Origin: an uncultured Clostridia bacterium | GTDB taxonomy: Bacteria; Bacillota; Clostridia; Christensenellales; UBA1242 | DNA: 7,723 nt | Reading direction: 5' to 3' | Assembly: GCA_947625955.1 (NCBI GenBank) | Contig: CANQQH010000052.1 | Span: forward strand, 1-7,723 | Part shown: in pieces, positions 1-6,599 of the stretch | Layout of the letters: the number at the start of each line of letters is the position of its first letter | Position numbering within the stretch: position 1 is the first letter of the stretch | Program-made: the position numbers and the translations under genes | The notes under the pieces: model-generated | What the model was told of the DNA's origin: nothing | What the model saw: the letters and a program-made list of their open reading frames with translations, nothing else | Database searches by the model: none

Positions 1-1874
1 GTTTTTACATTGGCTTTTGGTTGTTTTGCAAGAATTTCTTGAATCCTTTTGCGTTTTTCTTCCGCTTTCTCGTCACGAAGTTTGGCATTTCCGCCTTTTC
101 TTTCAATATCTTTTTCTTTCGTTTCTTGTTTTTCAAGTCGCGGATAAACATTTTTCAGCTCGCGTTTTGAAGCCTTCTTTTCCTTTGGTTTCTCAGCTTG
201 TTTTTTTTCAAGTTTCTCTTTTTTCAGCGAAAGCCCAACTTTTTTGAGCGCAAAGTTTATGGTTGATGCAGCCGACCTTGACATCGCGTTTTCAAGTTCC
301 GTGAAAGAGTGCTCACTAATTGAGCCAACATTATCAATATAGCCCATCTTCGCAAGTTGAACCACAATCGCCGGCTTAACTCCCAAAGTCTGCAACGAAG
401 AATTTAGTATTTTTGCTTTAACATCTTCGTCGTAGTCGTCGAAACTGGTGTTCTTTTTCAGTTCCAAACCATAGTTTGAAAGGAAGCGTTTGAGCGATTT
501 TTGTGAAGAAACATTGAGCGCACTTTTCACAATAAAATCGTCAACACGCAAAAGGTCCCCAACTGTTTGGATGCCTATTTTTTCGAGATTTTTCGAGGTT
601 ATTAAATAAAGCCCGGCATCAAAGAGCCTTGTTTTCATAAACTCCGCCTTCTGCTCCTCGGTTGCGGTTGTGAGGTCGATTTCAATATATGGCCTTCTGT
701 CCGACTTGCCATGCTTTTGGCGCGTCCCTTTGCTCATTTCAAGATTATAAAGGCGCATTGCCGCAGCAAGTTGGCGATGAAGCTTGTGTCCACCTGGAAT
801 ATTTTCCTCAAATTCTCTTGGTGGAATTTTCAAAAGTTCGCCAATCGTTTTGCACGACTCTGGCAAATGTGAAAGCACCTCACCACTGAACCCAAACTCT
901 TTGACAGGGGTTGACAGGAATTTTTGCCTCTCTTCCTCACTCGCCGCGCGCACATCAAATGGCTTTGGCGCATCGTTCGTGAGCGCGTAGCAAAGCACAA
1001 CCTTGCCGTTTTTATGGGTGATTTTCATAAGGCAGCTATCGTCACCAGCATAAAGCCCCAACTCTTTGAGTTTTCCATAGAAATTATAATAGTTTTGGAA
1101 ACCGACCCCGCCTTTGATTTCTCCTGTGCTTCTAACAAGGTCGCCAATTGTGTTGATGTCAAGGTCGTGAAGCATGTTGATGCTTGGAGCATAGAGCCTC
1201 AGCACTTCAATAGGTTGCTCTAAAATCTTTTCGCGACTGAGTTTTTTGAGTTCTTCAAAAGGAATGAGCCTTTTTTTTCTCCCTCTTGCTGCTTTTCTCT
1301 TTGCTTTCAAATCTTCTTCGGATTGAACCTTGAACTCGTCGATTGTGAAGAACTTTTCTGCATGCAAAACATATTTCGACCCTTCGATTTTCAAGCCATA
1401 CTTTTCAAGCTGCGAATTGATACTTTCCATATAATAGTAACCAACAGCCTTTTCGAGCCTATGCGCGCCAACGATTAAAAGGTCGTCGATGATTTTAGGT
1501 TTTCTTTGCATGTTCAAAATAGACGCCATAACTTTTGGTGGAAGGTCCAAACATGAGAGTCTGCAATCTCCAACCGTGAAATCGTTGTCTGCGAACTTGA
1601 TTCCCACCCTTGCGAGTTTCTCGTTCACCTCTTGAATAATATGGTCGCGCTCGTCCATTGGGAGCCCATTGTTGCGAAGATAGTTGTTGAGCCCCTCTTG
1701 TTGAAGTTTCACAAGGTCGCCAATAGTTTTGATTTTTGGAACAAACTTGCCATCTTTGAAGACCTTCGACCTGTGCAATTCATAGAGCACATTTTCAGAA
1801 AAACGGAAACATTCAAGTTCCATGTTCGCGAGTTCTTCACTTGGTTTTGTTTTTAGTAGATAATAATATTTCAT
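1..1874 (-). CDS. Tandem alpha-CTD-like (helix-hairpin-helix) repeat protein, C-terminus off the window
   Basis: The frame is open for 624 codons from ATG 1874-1872 to the window edge; the stop lies outside. The ATG follows AGAGGAA with a 7-nt spacer. Seen: about six diverged copies of a unit with a core such as TIGDLV (50-55, 242-247), IIDDLL (128-133), TIGELL (343-348) or TVGDLL (437-442). About 31-41 residues later each unit has a helix ending in Gly-Leu-like residues (VGIKF, YGLKI, LGLYA, YNLEM, YGLEL, VGLSL). Known: the RNA polymerase alpha C-terminal domain has the same layout, with YIGDLV and a final RGLSL in E. coli, and binds UP-element DNA and activators. Between copies 2 and 3 lies a basic patch (190-202, KRKAARGRKKR); residues 551-624 form a Lys/Glu-rich, probably disordered or helical tail. 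There is no alpha N-terminal domain, so this is not RpoA. A DNA-, RNA- or polymerase-binding role is inference; I do not recognise a named family. Confidence 0.85.
   Translation of the reverse strand, partial: MKYYYLLKTKPSEELANMELECFRFSENVLYELHRSKVFKDGKFVPKIKTIGDLVKLQQEGLNNYLRNNGLPMDERDHIIQEVNEKLARVGIKFADNDFTVGDCRLSCLDLPPKVMASILNMQRKPKIIDDLLIVGAHRLEKAVGYYYMESINSQLEKYGLKIEGSKYVLHAEKFFTIDEFKVQSEEDLKAKRKAARGRKKRLIPFEELKKLSREKILEQPIEVLRLYAPSINMLHDLDINTIGDLVRSTGEIKGGVGFQNYYNFYGKLKELGLYAGDDSCLMKITHKNGKVVLCYALTNDAPKPFDVRAASEEERQKFLSTPVKEFGFSGEVLSHLPESCKTIGELLKIPPREFEENIPGGHKLHRQLAAAMRLYNLEMSKGTRQKHGKSDRRPYIEIDLTTATEEQKAEFMKTRLFDAGLYLITSKNLEKIGIQTVGDLLRVDDFIVKSALNVSSQKSLKRFLSNYGLELKKNTSFDDYDEDVKAKILNSSLQTLGVKPAIVVQLAKMGYIDNVGSISEHSFTELENAMSRSAASTINFALKKVGLSLKKEKLEKKQAEKPKEKKASKRELKNVYPRLEKQETKEKDIERKGGNAKLRDEKAEEKRKRIQEILAKQPKANVK
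219..1799 (-). repeat. Six degenerate protein-level alpha-CTD-like repeat units
   Basis: Approximate units, given as residues of the minus-strand protein and bases: unit 1, 26-94 (1593-1799); unit 2, 106-163 (1386-1559); unit 3, 222-276 (1047-1211); unit 4, 322-380 (735-911); unit 5, 417-474 (453-626); unit 6, 494-552 (219-395). Unit 5 is closest to the alpha CTD: IGIQTVGDLL, then a loop ending LNVSSQKSL, then YGLELKK. The loop resembles NLGKKSL of alpha, which contacts DNA. Units 1, 2 and 4 have lost this loop motif. Linkers of roughly 10 to 60 residues separate the units. The repeats are visible only in protein; the DNA copies have diverged, so they are old duplications. Boundaries are eye-aligned. 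Confidence 0.65.
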
Positions 1875-1881
1875 ATTATTT

Positions 1882-1886
1882 TCCTC
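1882..1886 (-). promoter_or_regulatory. Shine-Dalgarno site of the repeat-protein gene
   Basis: GAGGA on the minus strand, 7 nt before the ATG at 1874. It supports this start. Confidence 0.6.
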
Positions 1887-1898
1887 TATTGTTCTCCT

Positions 1899-1907
1899 AT
1901 TATAACA
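1899..1907 (-). promoter_or_regulatory. Extended -10 promoter of the repeat-protein gene
   Basis: The minus strand reads TGTTATAAT, a perfect extended -10 element (TGnTATAAT). At a 17-bp spacing the -35 position is only a T-run, so recognition would rest on the extended -10. The transcript would start near 1892 and have a leader of about 18 nt containing the Shine-Dalgarno site. The -10 sits inside a short inverted repeat (CCTAT, 6 nt, ATAGG; 1896-1911) that could be an operator. Confidence 0.55.
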
Positions 1908-1910
1908 TAG

Positions 1911-1946
1911 GTTTTTTCAAAAAAAAAGACCCTTTTTGAAAAAAAC
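1911..1946. repeat. AT-rich inverted repeat upstream of the repeat-protein promoter
   Basis: Arms GTTTTTTCAAAAA (1911-1923) and TTTTTGAAAAAAAC (1933-1946) are complementary apart from one extra A, with a 9-nt spacer. It lies just upstream of the -10 and covers the -35 position. It could be a regulator site or a curved A-tract region; the function is unknown. Confidence 0.45.
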
Positions 1947-1963
1947 ATCGCAAAATCAGGGCA

Positions 1964-1995
1964 CAAAAAAATCCCACCAGCCGTGGCCAGTGGGA
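1964..1995 (-). terminator. Intrinsic terminator of the CvpA-like gene
   Basis: On the minus strand CCCACTGGC and GCTGGTGGG form a 9-bp stem (two G-U pairs) with a 4-nt CACG loop, extended by an A-U pair and followed by a run of seven Ts. It starts 17 nt after the TGA stop at 2012-2014. The two G-U pairs become C-A mismatches in a plus-strand transcript, so it is built to work in the minus direction. It separates this gene from the repeat-protein gene. Confidence 0.8.
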
Positions 1996-2011
1996 AATTT
2001 TTTATTGTTTA

Positions 2012-4189
2012 TCAAAGCCCGAAGAACTTTCTAAGTGCATCTTGCTTTTCTTGACTAGCATTTCCAATTGCTTTTTCAAGGTCTTCCTTTGCGTCAGGGC
2101 TGAGCTTACCTTTCAAAAGGTCGGATGCCTTTGAAGCATTTTCATCTTTTGTGAGTTGCTCGAAGAGAACATCGGATTTGTCAAGGCTGTCAACGAGCGC
2201 CTCGGCATTTGAAAGGTTACCATCACCATCGTCACTTGAAAGAACATCGCTTGCGGATTTGAAGAGTTCCTCCATCGCCTTTGTTTCCTTTTGGATATCC
2301 TCAGGGTTCTCAAAATCGTGGTCAATGATTGCACCGAGCGCCTCGCTAACAACACCGGCTGTTTGTTGGTCAACACCCAAATCTTTGAGTGTGTCTTCAT
2401 TGATAAGTTCGCCAACAACATCTTTGAGCACTCCGCCGCCGTCTTGGTTGAGCTGCTCAACAATGCTGCCAAGGTCGTCGAAGTTGATTCCGCCATCAAC
2501 CCTATTTTTCATGTCTTTTGCAAGTTTGAGAGCCTTGCCCATTGAGTCAAATGACGCGGTCAGGCTAACGGTATCGTCATCCCAAACCTCTTCAAGTTTC
2601 AAACGAAGTGGGTCAAGAGTTGTTACTGCCTCATCTACAATTTCAGGTGATGTGAGGAGTTGATGCATGATTTGTTTTGATGAGGTTTTGAGAAGCGTAC
2701 TCTTTCTCATATTGTCGAAAACATTGCCGAGTTTTGCAAGGTCAAGGCTATAAATTGGACTTTCCTCAGTGCTGTTTTTGATTTGGTCATAGATATCAAA
2801 CACGTCGTTGAAGATGTTCTGGAAATACACTTTTTCAAGCGACCAGTCAGGCTTCAGGTTCTTGTCAATTTCGTCGATTGTTGAGCTATCAATTTTCAAA
2901 GCGTCATAAACGAAGTTCATTCCAACGCCAACAACCCTGTTGAGCATTGTCTTCAAAGTGTCACTTTCAACTGCTGTTGTTATGATGTCACTAATCATGG
3001 TCTTGTTCTCAGGAAGTTTCAAAACGTCCATGATGTTTCTCTTGCCGCTAACAACTTCCATGATGTGCGTTTTTTGAAGTTCTTTCAAAAGCTTGATTGT
3101 AACATTGATGTCGTTTTCAATGTCAACATCAGGCTCGGCGAATTTTTCCAAGATATCGTTGAAGAGTTCGTCAATTTTCTCATCTTTGATAGTTGGCTTA
3201 CTCATACCAAAGAATGTTGTTACCTTATTGCCATTTTCGTCAGTTTCAAGCCCGAGCCATACCCTTGACGCATATGGAACGATTTCGTTTATTGTTCCTG
3301 CCAAAACCTTTGAGTCGTAGATCTTGTCAACAACGTTTTGAAGCGCCGTGACCGTCTCTTCGCTTTCAAGGTCGAACTTGCTGTCCATGATAATGCGGAT
3401 GTCAGGATACACATTTGCAATGGTCTTCACTTCTTGACGAAGTCCATATTCAACCTTGTTTTTCTTCACGGTTGTGAGGTTATCAAACATTGAAACTGAG
3501 AGCTGCTTAACGCCAACGGCGCCCATCACTTTCACAATCCAGTTGTTGTCAACCGCCTTCACATAGGTCTCAGCCTCGCCAACATATTTGTCGAGCTCGT
3601 TTTGAGTGGTTGTTGTTTGCTCTTCAGCTTGCATTGCCTTCACAACAGGCTTTGCTGTTTCAACAAAACCAAAGCATGGAACCAAGATAACGATTGCAAC
3701 AATAAGACCTTGAACAGCGCCAATAACCGCACCGATAAAGCCATGTTTTTCCTTGCCGGTCATTTTCTTTTTGTTGAAGCAAACGCCCGCAACAATCCAG
3801 TAGATGATCATTGTGAACCACTTCAAAAGGAAGAATAGAACAATGAACAAAACAACATTAACGAGCATTTGTGGGATTGCCAAAATGAAGTTTTGCAAAG
3901 TTGCACTGCCGTTTAGCGCGTCTTGAACCATTGGGATTTTTTTGAGCATGTCCATAATGAGAGCCTCAACGGTTGCAGCGCTGCCGCCAGTTAGTTTTGA
4001 AATATTCATCGACAAAACCGCCTTGCTTATTGGTGGAGCAATGAAGAATGCAAGCACCGCACAAATCAGCACCATCAAAATTCTCACAAGCGATTTGTTG
4101 AGACCTCGAATCCACCCAAACACGAAGCCAAGAATGATAAAGAACATGAAGAGTGAAACGAGAATTGTGGAAATCATAGAAGCGTTCAT
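2012..4189 (-). CDS. CvpA-like membrane protein with a large C-terminal extracytoplasmic region
   Basis: A 725-residue protein. The start is ATG 4189-4187 because GGAGGG lies 5 nt upstream; an in-frame ATG 10 codons earlier lacks a comparable site. Predicted membrane segments are roughly 5-26, 34-56, 102-137 (long, perhaps one helix plus flanks) and 151-173. The loop GWIRGLNKSL after segment 1 and the Gly-rich HGFIGAVIGAVQG start of segment 4 are typical of the CvpA/colicin V production family (usually about 160-220 residues). Lys-rich loops (139-148) put the C-terminus outside by the positive-inside rule. Residues about 175-725 are acidic, mostly helical in character and not recognised; they hold one EF-hand-like loop at 652-663. 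The gene stands alone between its own promoter and terminator. A role in envelope processes is inference from the family; in E. coli CvpA is needed for colicin V secretion and affects purF-linked phenotypes. Confidence 0.8.
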   Translation of the reverse strand: MNASMISTILVSLFMFFIILGFVFGWIRGLNKSLVRILMVLICAVLAFFIAPPISKAVLSMNISKLTGGSAATVEALIMDMLKKIPMVQDALNGSATLQNFILAIPQMLVNVVLFIVLFFLLKWFTMIIYWIVAGVCFNKKKMTGKEKHGFIGAVIGAVQGLIVAIVILVPCFGFVETAKPVVKAMQAEEQTTTTQNELDKYVGEAETYVKAVDNNWIVKVMGAVGVKQLSVSMFDNLTTVKKNKVEYGLRQEVKTIANVYPDIRIIMDSKFDLESEETVTALQNVVDKIYDSKVLAGTINEIVPYASRVWLGLETDENGNKVTTFFGMSKPTIKDEKIDELFNDILEKFAEPDVDIENDINVTIKLLKELQKTHIMEVVSGKRNIMDVLKLPENKTMISDIITTAVESDTLKTMLNRVVGVGMNFVYDALKIDSSTIDEIDKNLKPDWSLEKVYFQNIFNDVFDIYDQIKNSTEESPIYSLDLAKLGNVFDNMRKSTLLKTSSKQIMHQLLTSPEIVDEAVTTLDPLRLKLEEVWDDDTVSLTASFDSMGKALKLAKDMKNRVDGGINFDDLGSIVEQLNQDGGGVLKDVVGELINEDTLKDLGVDQQTAGVVSEALGAIIDHDFENPEDIQKETKAMEELFKSASDVLSSDDGDGNLSNAEALVDSLDKSDVLFEQLTKDENASKASDLLKGKLSPDAKEDLEKAIGNASQEKQDALRKFFGL

Positions 4190-4194
4190 GATAA

Positions 4195-4200
4195 CCCTCC
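4195..4200 (-). promoter_or_regulatory. Shine-Dalgarno site fixing the CvpA-like start
   Basis: GGAGGG on the minus strand, 5 nt before the ATG at 4189. It argues for the MNASMIS start over the ATG at 4219. Confidence 0.8.
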
Positions 4201-4217
4201 GTGCATTTAATATGTTC

Positions 4218-4246
4218 ATTATATATTATACTTGACAAAAAAACAA
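4218..4246 (-). promoter_or_regulatory. Sigma-A-type promoter of the CvpA-like gene
   Basis: On the minus strand -35 TTGTTT (4241-4246), a 17-bp spacer and -10 TATAAT (4218-4223). A second TATAAT lies at 4225-4230 but has no -35 at good spacing. The start site would be near 4211, giving a leader of about 22 nt that contains the GGAGGG site. Confidence 0.6.
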
Positions 4247-4266
4247 TATTTTTTTTGACTAAACAC

Positions 4267-4293
4267 AAAAAAATGTGCAAACTTCTTTGCACA
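4267..4293 (-). terminator. Intrinsic terminator ending the four-gene cluster
   Basis: On the minus strand TGTGCAAA and TTTGCACA form a perfect 8-bp stem with a 4-nt GAAG loop, followed by seven Ts. It begins one base after the TGA stop (4295-4297) of the metallo-hydrolase gene. Confidence 0.88.
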
Positions 4294-4294
4294 C

Positions 4295-4918
4295 TCAAAG
4301 TTTTTTGTCGCATTGAATTTTCTTGTTTAGCCTTGAAACAAAGTCCTTTTCACTCGCCTTGTTTCCAACAATGCTGCCATAGTGAATTGGAATAACCACC
4401 TTTGGCATTATCTTATTGACAAGCTCTGCTGCCTCGCGAGAATCCATTGTGTAGGTCCCGCCGATTGGAACAAACATGATGTCGGCGCTCAAACTTTCAA
4501 GTTCGGGCGTGCTGTCGGTGTCGCCGCAAACAAGATACTTCACGCCGCCGAGAGAAATCTCATAGCCAACCCAATTGTTTTTTCTTGGGTGAAACGCCTT
4601 TGTTTTGTTATAGGCCGGAAAAGTTCTCACTTTCATGCCGAGAATTTCAAACTCCTCGTTTGGTTCCACTTCCCTTATCTTGTTTTTTTCAACGCCAATA
4701 TCCAAAAGCGAAGGGGTGGCGTCTTTGGGGCAAACGAAGAGCGTTTTTTCAGTTTTGAGGTTTTGAATTGAGACCTTGTCGAGGTGGTCCCAATGCGGAT
4801 GCGTTATAAAAATTAGGTCAGCTTTCTTCTCACCTTTCACATTCAATGGGTCGATAAAAATATTGCCGCCAAGGCAAATCGAGCTGTGATAGTTCACAAA
4901 GATATTGTCAGTTTTCAT
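4295..4918 (-). CDS. Metallo-beta-lactamase-fold hydrolase (UlaG-like)
   Basis: 207 residues, full length for the short UlaG-like/Lactamase_B_3 type of metal-dependent hydrolase; probably cytoplasmic (no signal peptide). The metal motif HxHxDH is intact as THPHWDHLD (H40, H42, D44, H45). Other likely ligands are H110 in the FPAYN...FHP stretch, D133 in CGDTD and H179 in PIHYGS. The substrate cannot be told from sequence: members act on phosphoester or lactone-type substrates, and many are uncharacterised. The ATG at 4918 lies 5 nt after the TAG stop of the deoxyribosyltransferase-like gene; its weak site AGGGA overlaps that stop, so the two are probably translationally coupled. It is the last gene before the terminator. 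Family call sure, reaction unknown. Confidence 0.88.
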   Translation of the reverse strand: MKTDNIFVNYHSSICLGGNIFIDPLNVKGEKKADLIFITHPHWDHLDKVSIQNLKTEKTLFVCPKDATPSLLDIGVEKNKIREVEPNEEFEILGMKVRTFPAYNKTKAFHPRKNNWVGYEISLGGVKYLVCGDTDSTPELESLSADIMFVPIGGTYTMDSREAAELVNKIMPKVVIPIHYGSIVGNKASEKDFVSRLNKKIQCDKKL

Positions 4919-4923
4919 TTTCC

Positions 4924-5220
4924 CTAGACCACAGGCTCATGGTAGATAACTTCTTTCCCATGCCTTTTTGCATACAAAATTTCATCCTTTGTTGCCTCGC
5001 CGATGTAGCCGCCGATATTAACAACATAGATGCCGTCTGAAAGGTCGATTTTCTTATAGTGGCAAGCGAGTATTCTCCCAATTGTTTCAACACTTTCATT
5101 TTTCTTCTTGTTATAAACAGGCTGCAAAGCGCAAATTCCCTCTTCGGCTTCAAGTTTGCGCGCAATGATTTTCATTTCCTTTGCGAACCTCATGCTTCCA
5201 GATATTGTTAGAACTTTCAT
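4924..5220 (-). CDS. Small nucleoside 2-deoxyribosyltransferase-like protein
   Basis: 98 residues. The start is ATG 5220-5218, preceded by GAGGTGG; an in-frame GTG four codons upstream falls within that ribosome-binding region. The fold is suggested by an N-terminal strand and GSM loop (8-10), LSD at 60-62, VVNIGGYIGEAT (66-77), E80 and the YAKRHGKEVIY strand (83-93). This is the pattern of the nucleoside 2-deoxyribosyltransferase/DUF4406-like superfamily, whose members cleave or exchange the N-glycosidic bond of deoxynucleosides; E80 would be the catalytic Glu candidate. The protein is shorter than classical enzymes (about 150-160 residues), so activity and substrate are open. It sits between the methyltransferase gene (62-bp gap) and the metallo-hydrolase gene (5-bp gap). 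Confidence 0.75.
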   Translation of the reverse strand: MKVLTISGSMRFAKEMKIIARKLEAEEGICALQPVYNKKKNESVETIGRILACHYKKIDLSDGIYVVNIGGYIGEATKDEILYAKRHGKEVIYHEPVV

Positions 5221-5224
5221 AATC

Positions 5225-5230
5225 CACCTC
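5225..5230 (-). promoter_or_regulatory. Shine-Dalgarno site fixing the deoxyribosyltransferase-like start
   Basis: GAGGTG on the minus strand, 4 nt before ATG 5220. It pairs with the anti-SD core and overlaps the alternative GTG (5230-5232), so the ATG is preferred. Confidence 0.6.
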
Positions 5231-5236
5231 ACAAAT

Positions 5237-5263
5237 ATAATACCACGAAAAATAGAAATTCAA
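5237..5263 (-). promoter_or_regulatory. Possible internal promoter ahead of the deoxyribosyltransferase-like gene
   Basis: In the 62-bp gap the minus strand has TTGAAT (5258-5263), a 15-bp spacer and TGGTATTAT (extended -10, hexamer 5237-5242). The spacing is short and no terminator precedes it, so the downstream pair may also be served by read-through. Confidence 0.35.
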
Positions 5264-5282
5264 AAATGTTTTAATGCCAAAT

Positions 5283-6599
5283 CTATTTTTTGTGAAGAAT
5301 TGCAACGCACTCAACATGATGAGTTTGCGGGAACATATCAAACGGCTGAATCTCGTCAATTTCATAACCCTCGCTCAGCAGTTTCAAATCCCTTGCCAAA
5401 CTTGAAACTGAGCACGAAACATACACAATTTTCTTTGGCTTGGTTTTGAGCACGCAGTCGATAACGTCTTTGTGCACGCCCTTTCTTGGTGGGTCAAGCA
5501 CGAGCGAGAACTCGCTGCCAATCTCTCTCACAAGTTTTTTGAGTTCGTCCTTAGCATCGCCGTTGATGTTCACAAGATTAGAAATGCCATTTTTCTCTTT
5601 CAGCTTGTTCGCATCCTTTGTTGCGTCTTTTATTATCTCAATTGCATAAACTTTCTTGACCTTTTTTGCAATGAGTGCCGACATCAGCCCCGCCCCCGAA
5701 TAGGCATCAACAACTATTTCCTCGCTTGAAAACTGCTCTGCAACTTTTTCATAGAGCTGCCTGAAAACCTCTTCGTTGATTTGAAAGAAACTCAGCGGCG
5801 AAAGAGAAACATCAATCCCCATGAAGTTTGCGTCAATTTGCTTTATGCCCGCAATATGCCTAATATCGCCTTCCAAAATAACATTGTTGTCGATGTCCTT
5901 TTTTGAAAAGAACAAACCAACTTTGCTTTCGTGAAGGCTTTCGCAAAGCAGTGAGTATAGCGGCGAGATATCGAAGAACTTGTCGCCAACAACTGTCACG
6001 AGAGTTCCCCCTGCGAGCGAGCGCACCACTAAAAAGCGCAAACTTTTCTTTTGCTCATCTTTCAATGTTTTCATATAGTCATTGAAAACGCTTGCGCAAA
6101 GATTGATACTCTTTTCTGCCAGCAAGCAAGACGAAATTTCAACGGCGTCATGGCTCAAAATCTTGAACATTGCAACATGACTCATACCATTTTCAAAAAC
6201 AATTGGATATGCGGATTTGTTTCTATAATTGTAAAATTTATCGCTTTTTATGGGGTTTTTTACATTTATATTTTGAAAACCACCAATTTTTGCCAAAGTT
6301 TCACTCACAATTTGCTTCTTGATTTCAAGCGTTTTCAAATAGGAAATATGCTGAAAATCGCAACCTCCACACTTTTTGAAATATGGGCATGGCGGTTCAA
6401 TTCGGCTCTTTGATGGAGTTAAAATTTCAACAATTTTGCCAACAGCAAAGCTTTTGTTCACCTTTATTATATGCACTTTAACTTTTTCGCCAAGAACCGC
6501 GAAGGGCACAAAGATAACAAAGCCGTTTTCTCTTGCAACGCCCTGCCCGTCGCTTGTGTAGCCAACTATTTCAACGATATACTCTTCGTTTTTTTCCAT
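5283..6599 (-). CDS. rlmD: 23S rRNA (uracil-C5)-methyltransferase, RlmD/TrmA family
   Basis: 438 residues, full length. It transfers a methyl group from SAM to C5 of a uracil in 23S rRNA (U1939 for E. coli RlmD; Gram-positive RlmCD also modifies U747). Order: TRAM RNA-binding domain (about 5-60); [4Fe-4S] ligands C71, C77, C80 and C158; the SFFQIN motif (270-275); SAM loop DAYSGAG (298-304) with E321; DPPRKG (369-374); catalytic C396 in YVSCSVSSLARDL; and PQTHHVE with E430 as likely base. The usual SCNP around the nucleophile is SCSV here. The start at 6599 overlaps the 3' end of the AlkD-like gene by 34 bp; the nearest purine-rich site (AAGGAAG) is 13 nt away, so coupling is likely. The exact target base cannot be told from sequence. 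Confidence 0.9.
   Translation of the reverse strand: MEKNEEYIVEIVGYTSDGQGVARENGFVIFVPFAVLGEKVKVHIIKVNKSFAVGKIVEILTPSKSRIEPPCPYFKKCGGCDFQHISYLKTLEIKKQIVSETLAKIGGFQNINVKNPIKSDKFYNYRNKSAYPIVFENGMSHVAMFKILSHDAVEISSCLLAEKSINLCASVFNDYMKTLKDEQKKSLRFLVVRSLAGGTLVTVVGDKFFDISPLYSLLCESLHESKVGLFFSKKDIDNNVILEGDIRHIAGIKQIDANFMGIDVSLSPLSFFQINEEVFRQLYEKVAEQFSSEEIVVDAYSGAGLMSALIAKKVKKVYAIEIIKDATKDANKLKEKNGISNLVNINGDAKDELKKLVREIGSEFSLVLDPPRKGVHKDVIDCVLKTKPKKIVYVSCSVSSLARDLKLLSEGYEIDEIQPFDMFPQTHHVECVAILHKK

Noticed and set aside
901..918. Two nearby TTGACAGG copies on the plus strand, resembling paired -35 boxes
   Set aside because: They lie inside the minus-strand repeat-protein gene, no -10 follows at suitable spacing, and no plus-strand gene is present downstream.
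1..1874. Calling the multi-repeat protein an RNA polymerase alpha subunit
   Set aside because: There is no alpha N-terminal assembly domain, and the gene is not in a ribosomal-protein context; only the C-terminal-domain-like unit is present, in several copies.
2151..2663. 170-codon plus-strand open frame opposite the CvpA-like gene
   Set aside because: Ser-rich low-complexity product typical of an antisense shadow; the minus-strand frame is a coherent protein with promoter, ribosome site and terminator.
4232..4260. Plus-strand TTGACA at 4232-4237 as a possible promoter
   Set aside because: At 17 bp spacing the next hexamer is TTGACT, not a -10 box, and no plus-strand gene follows.
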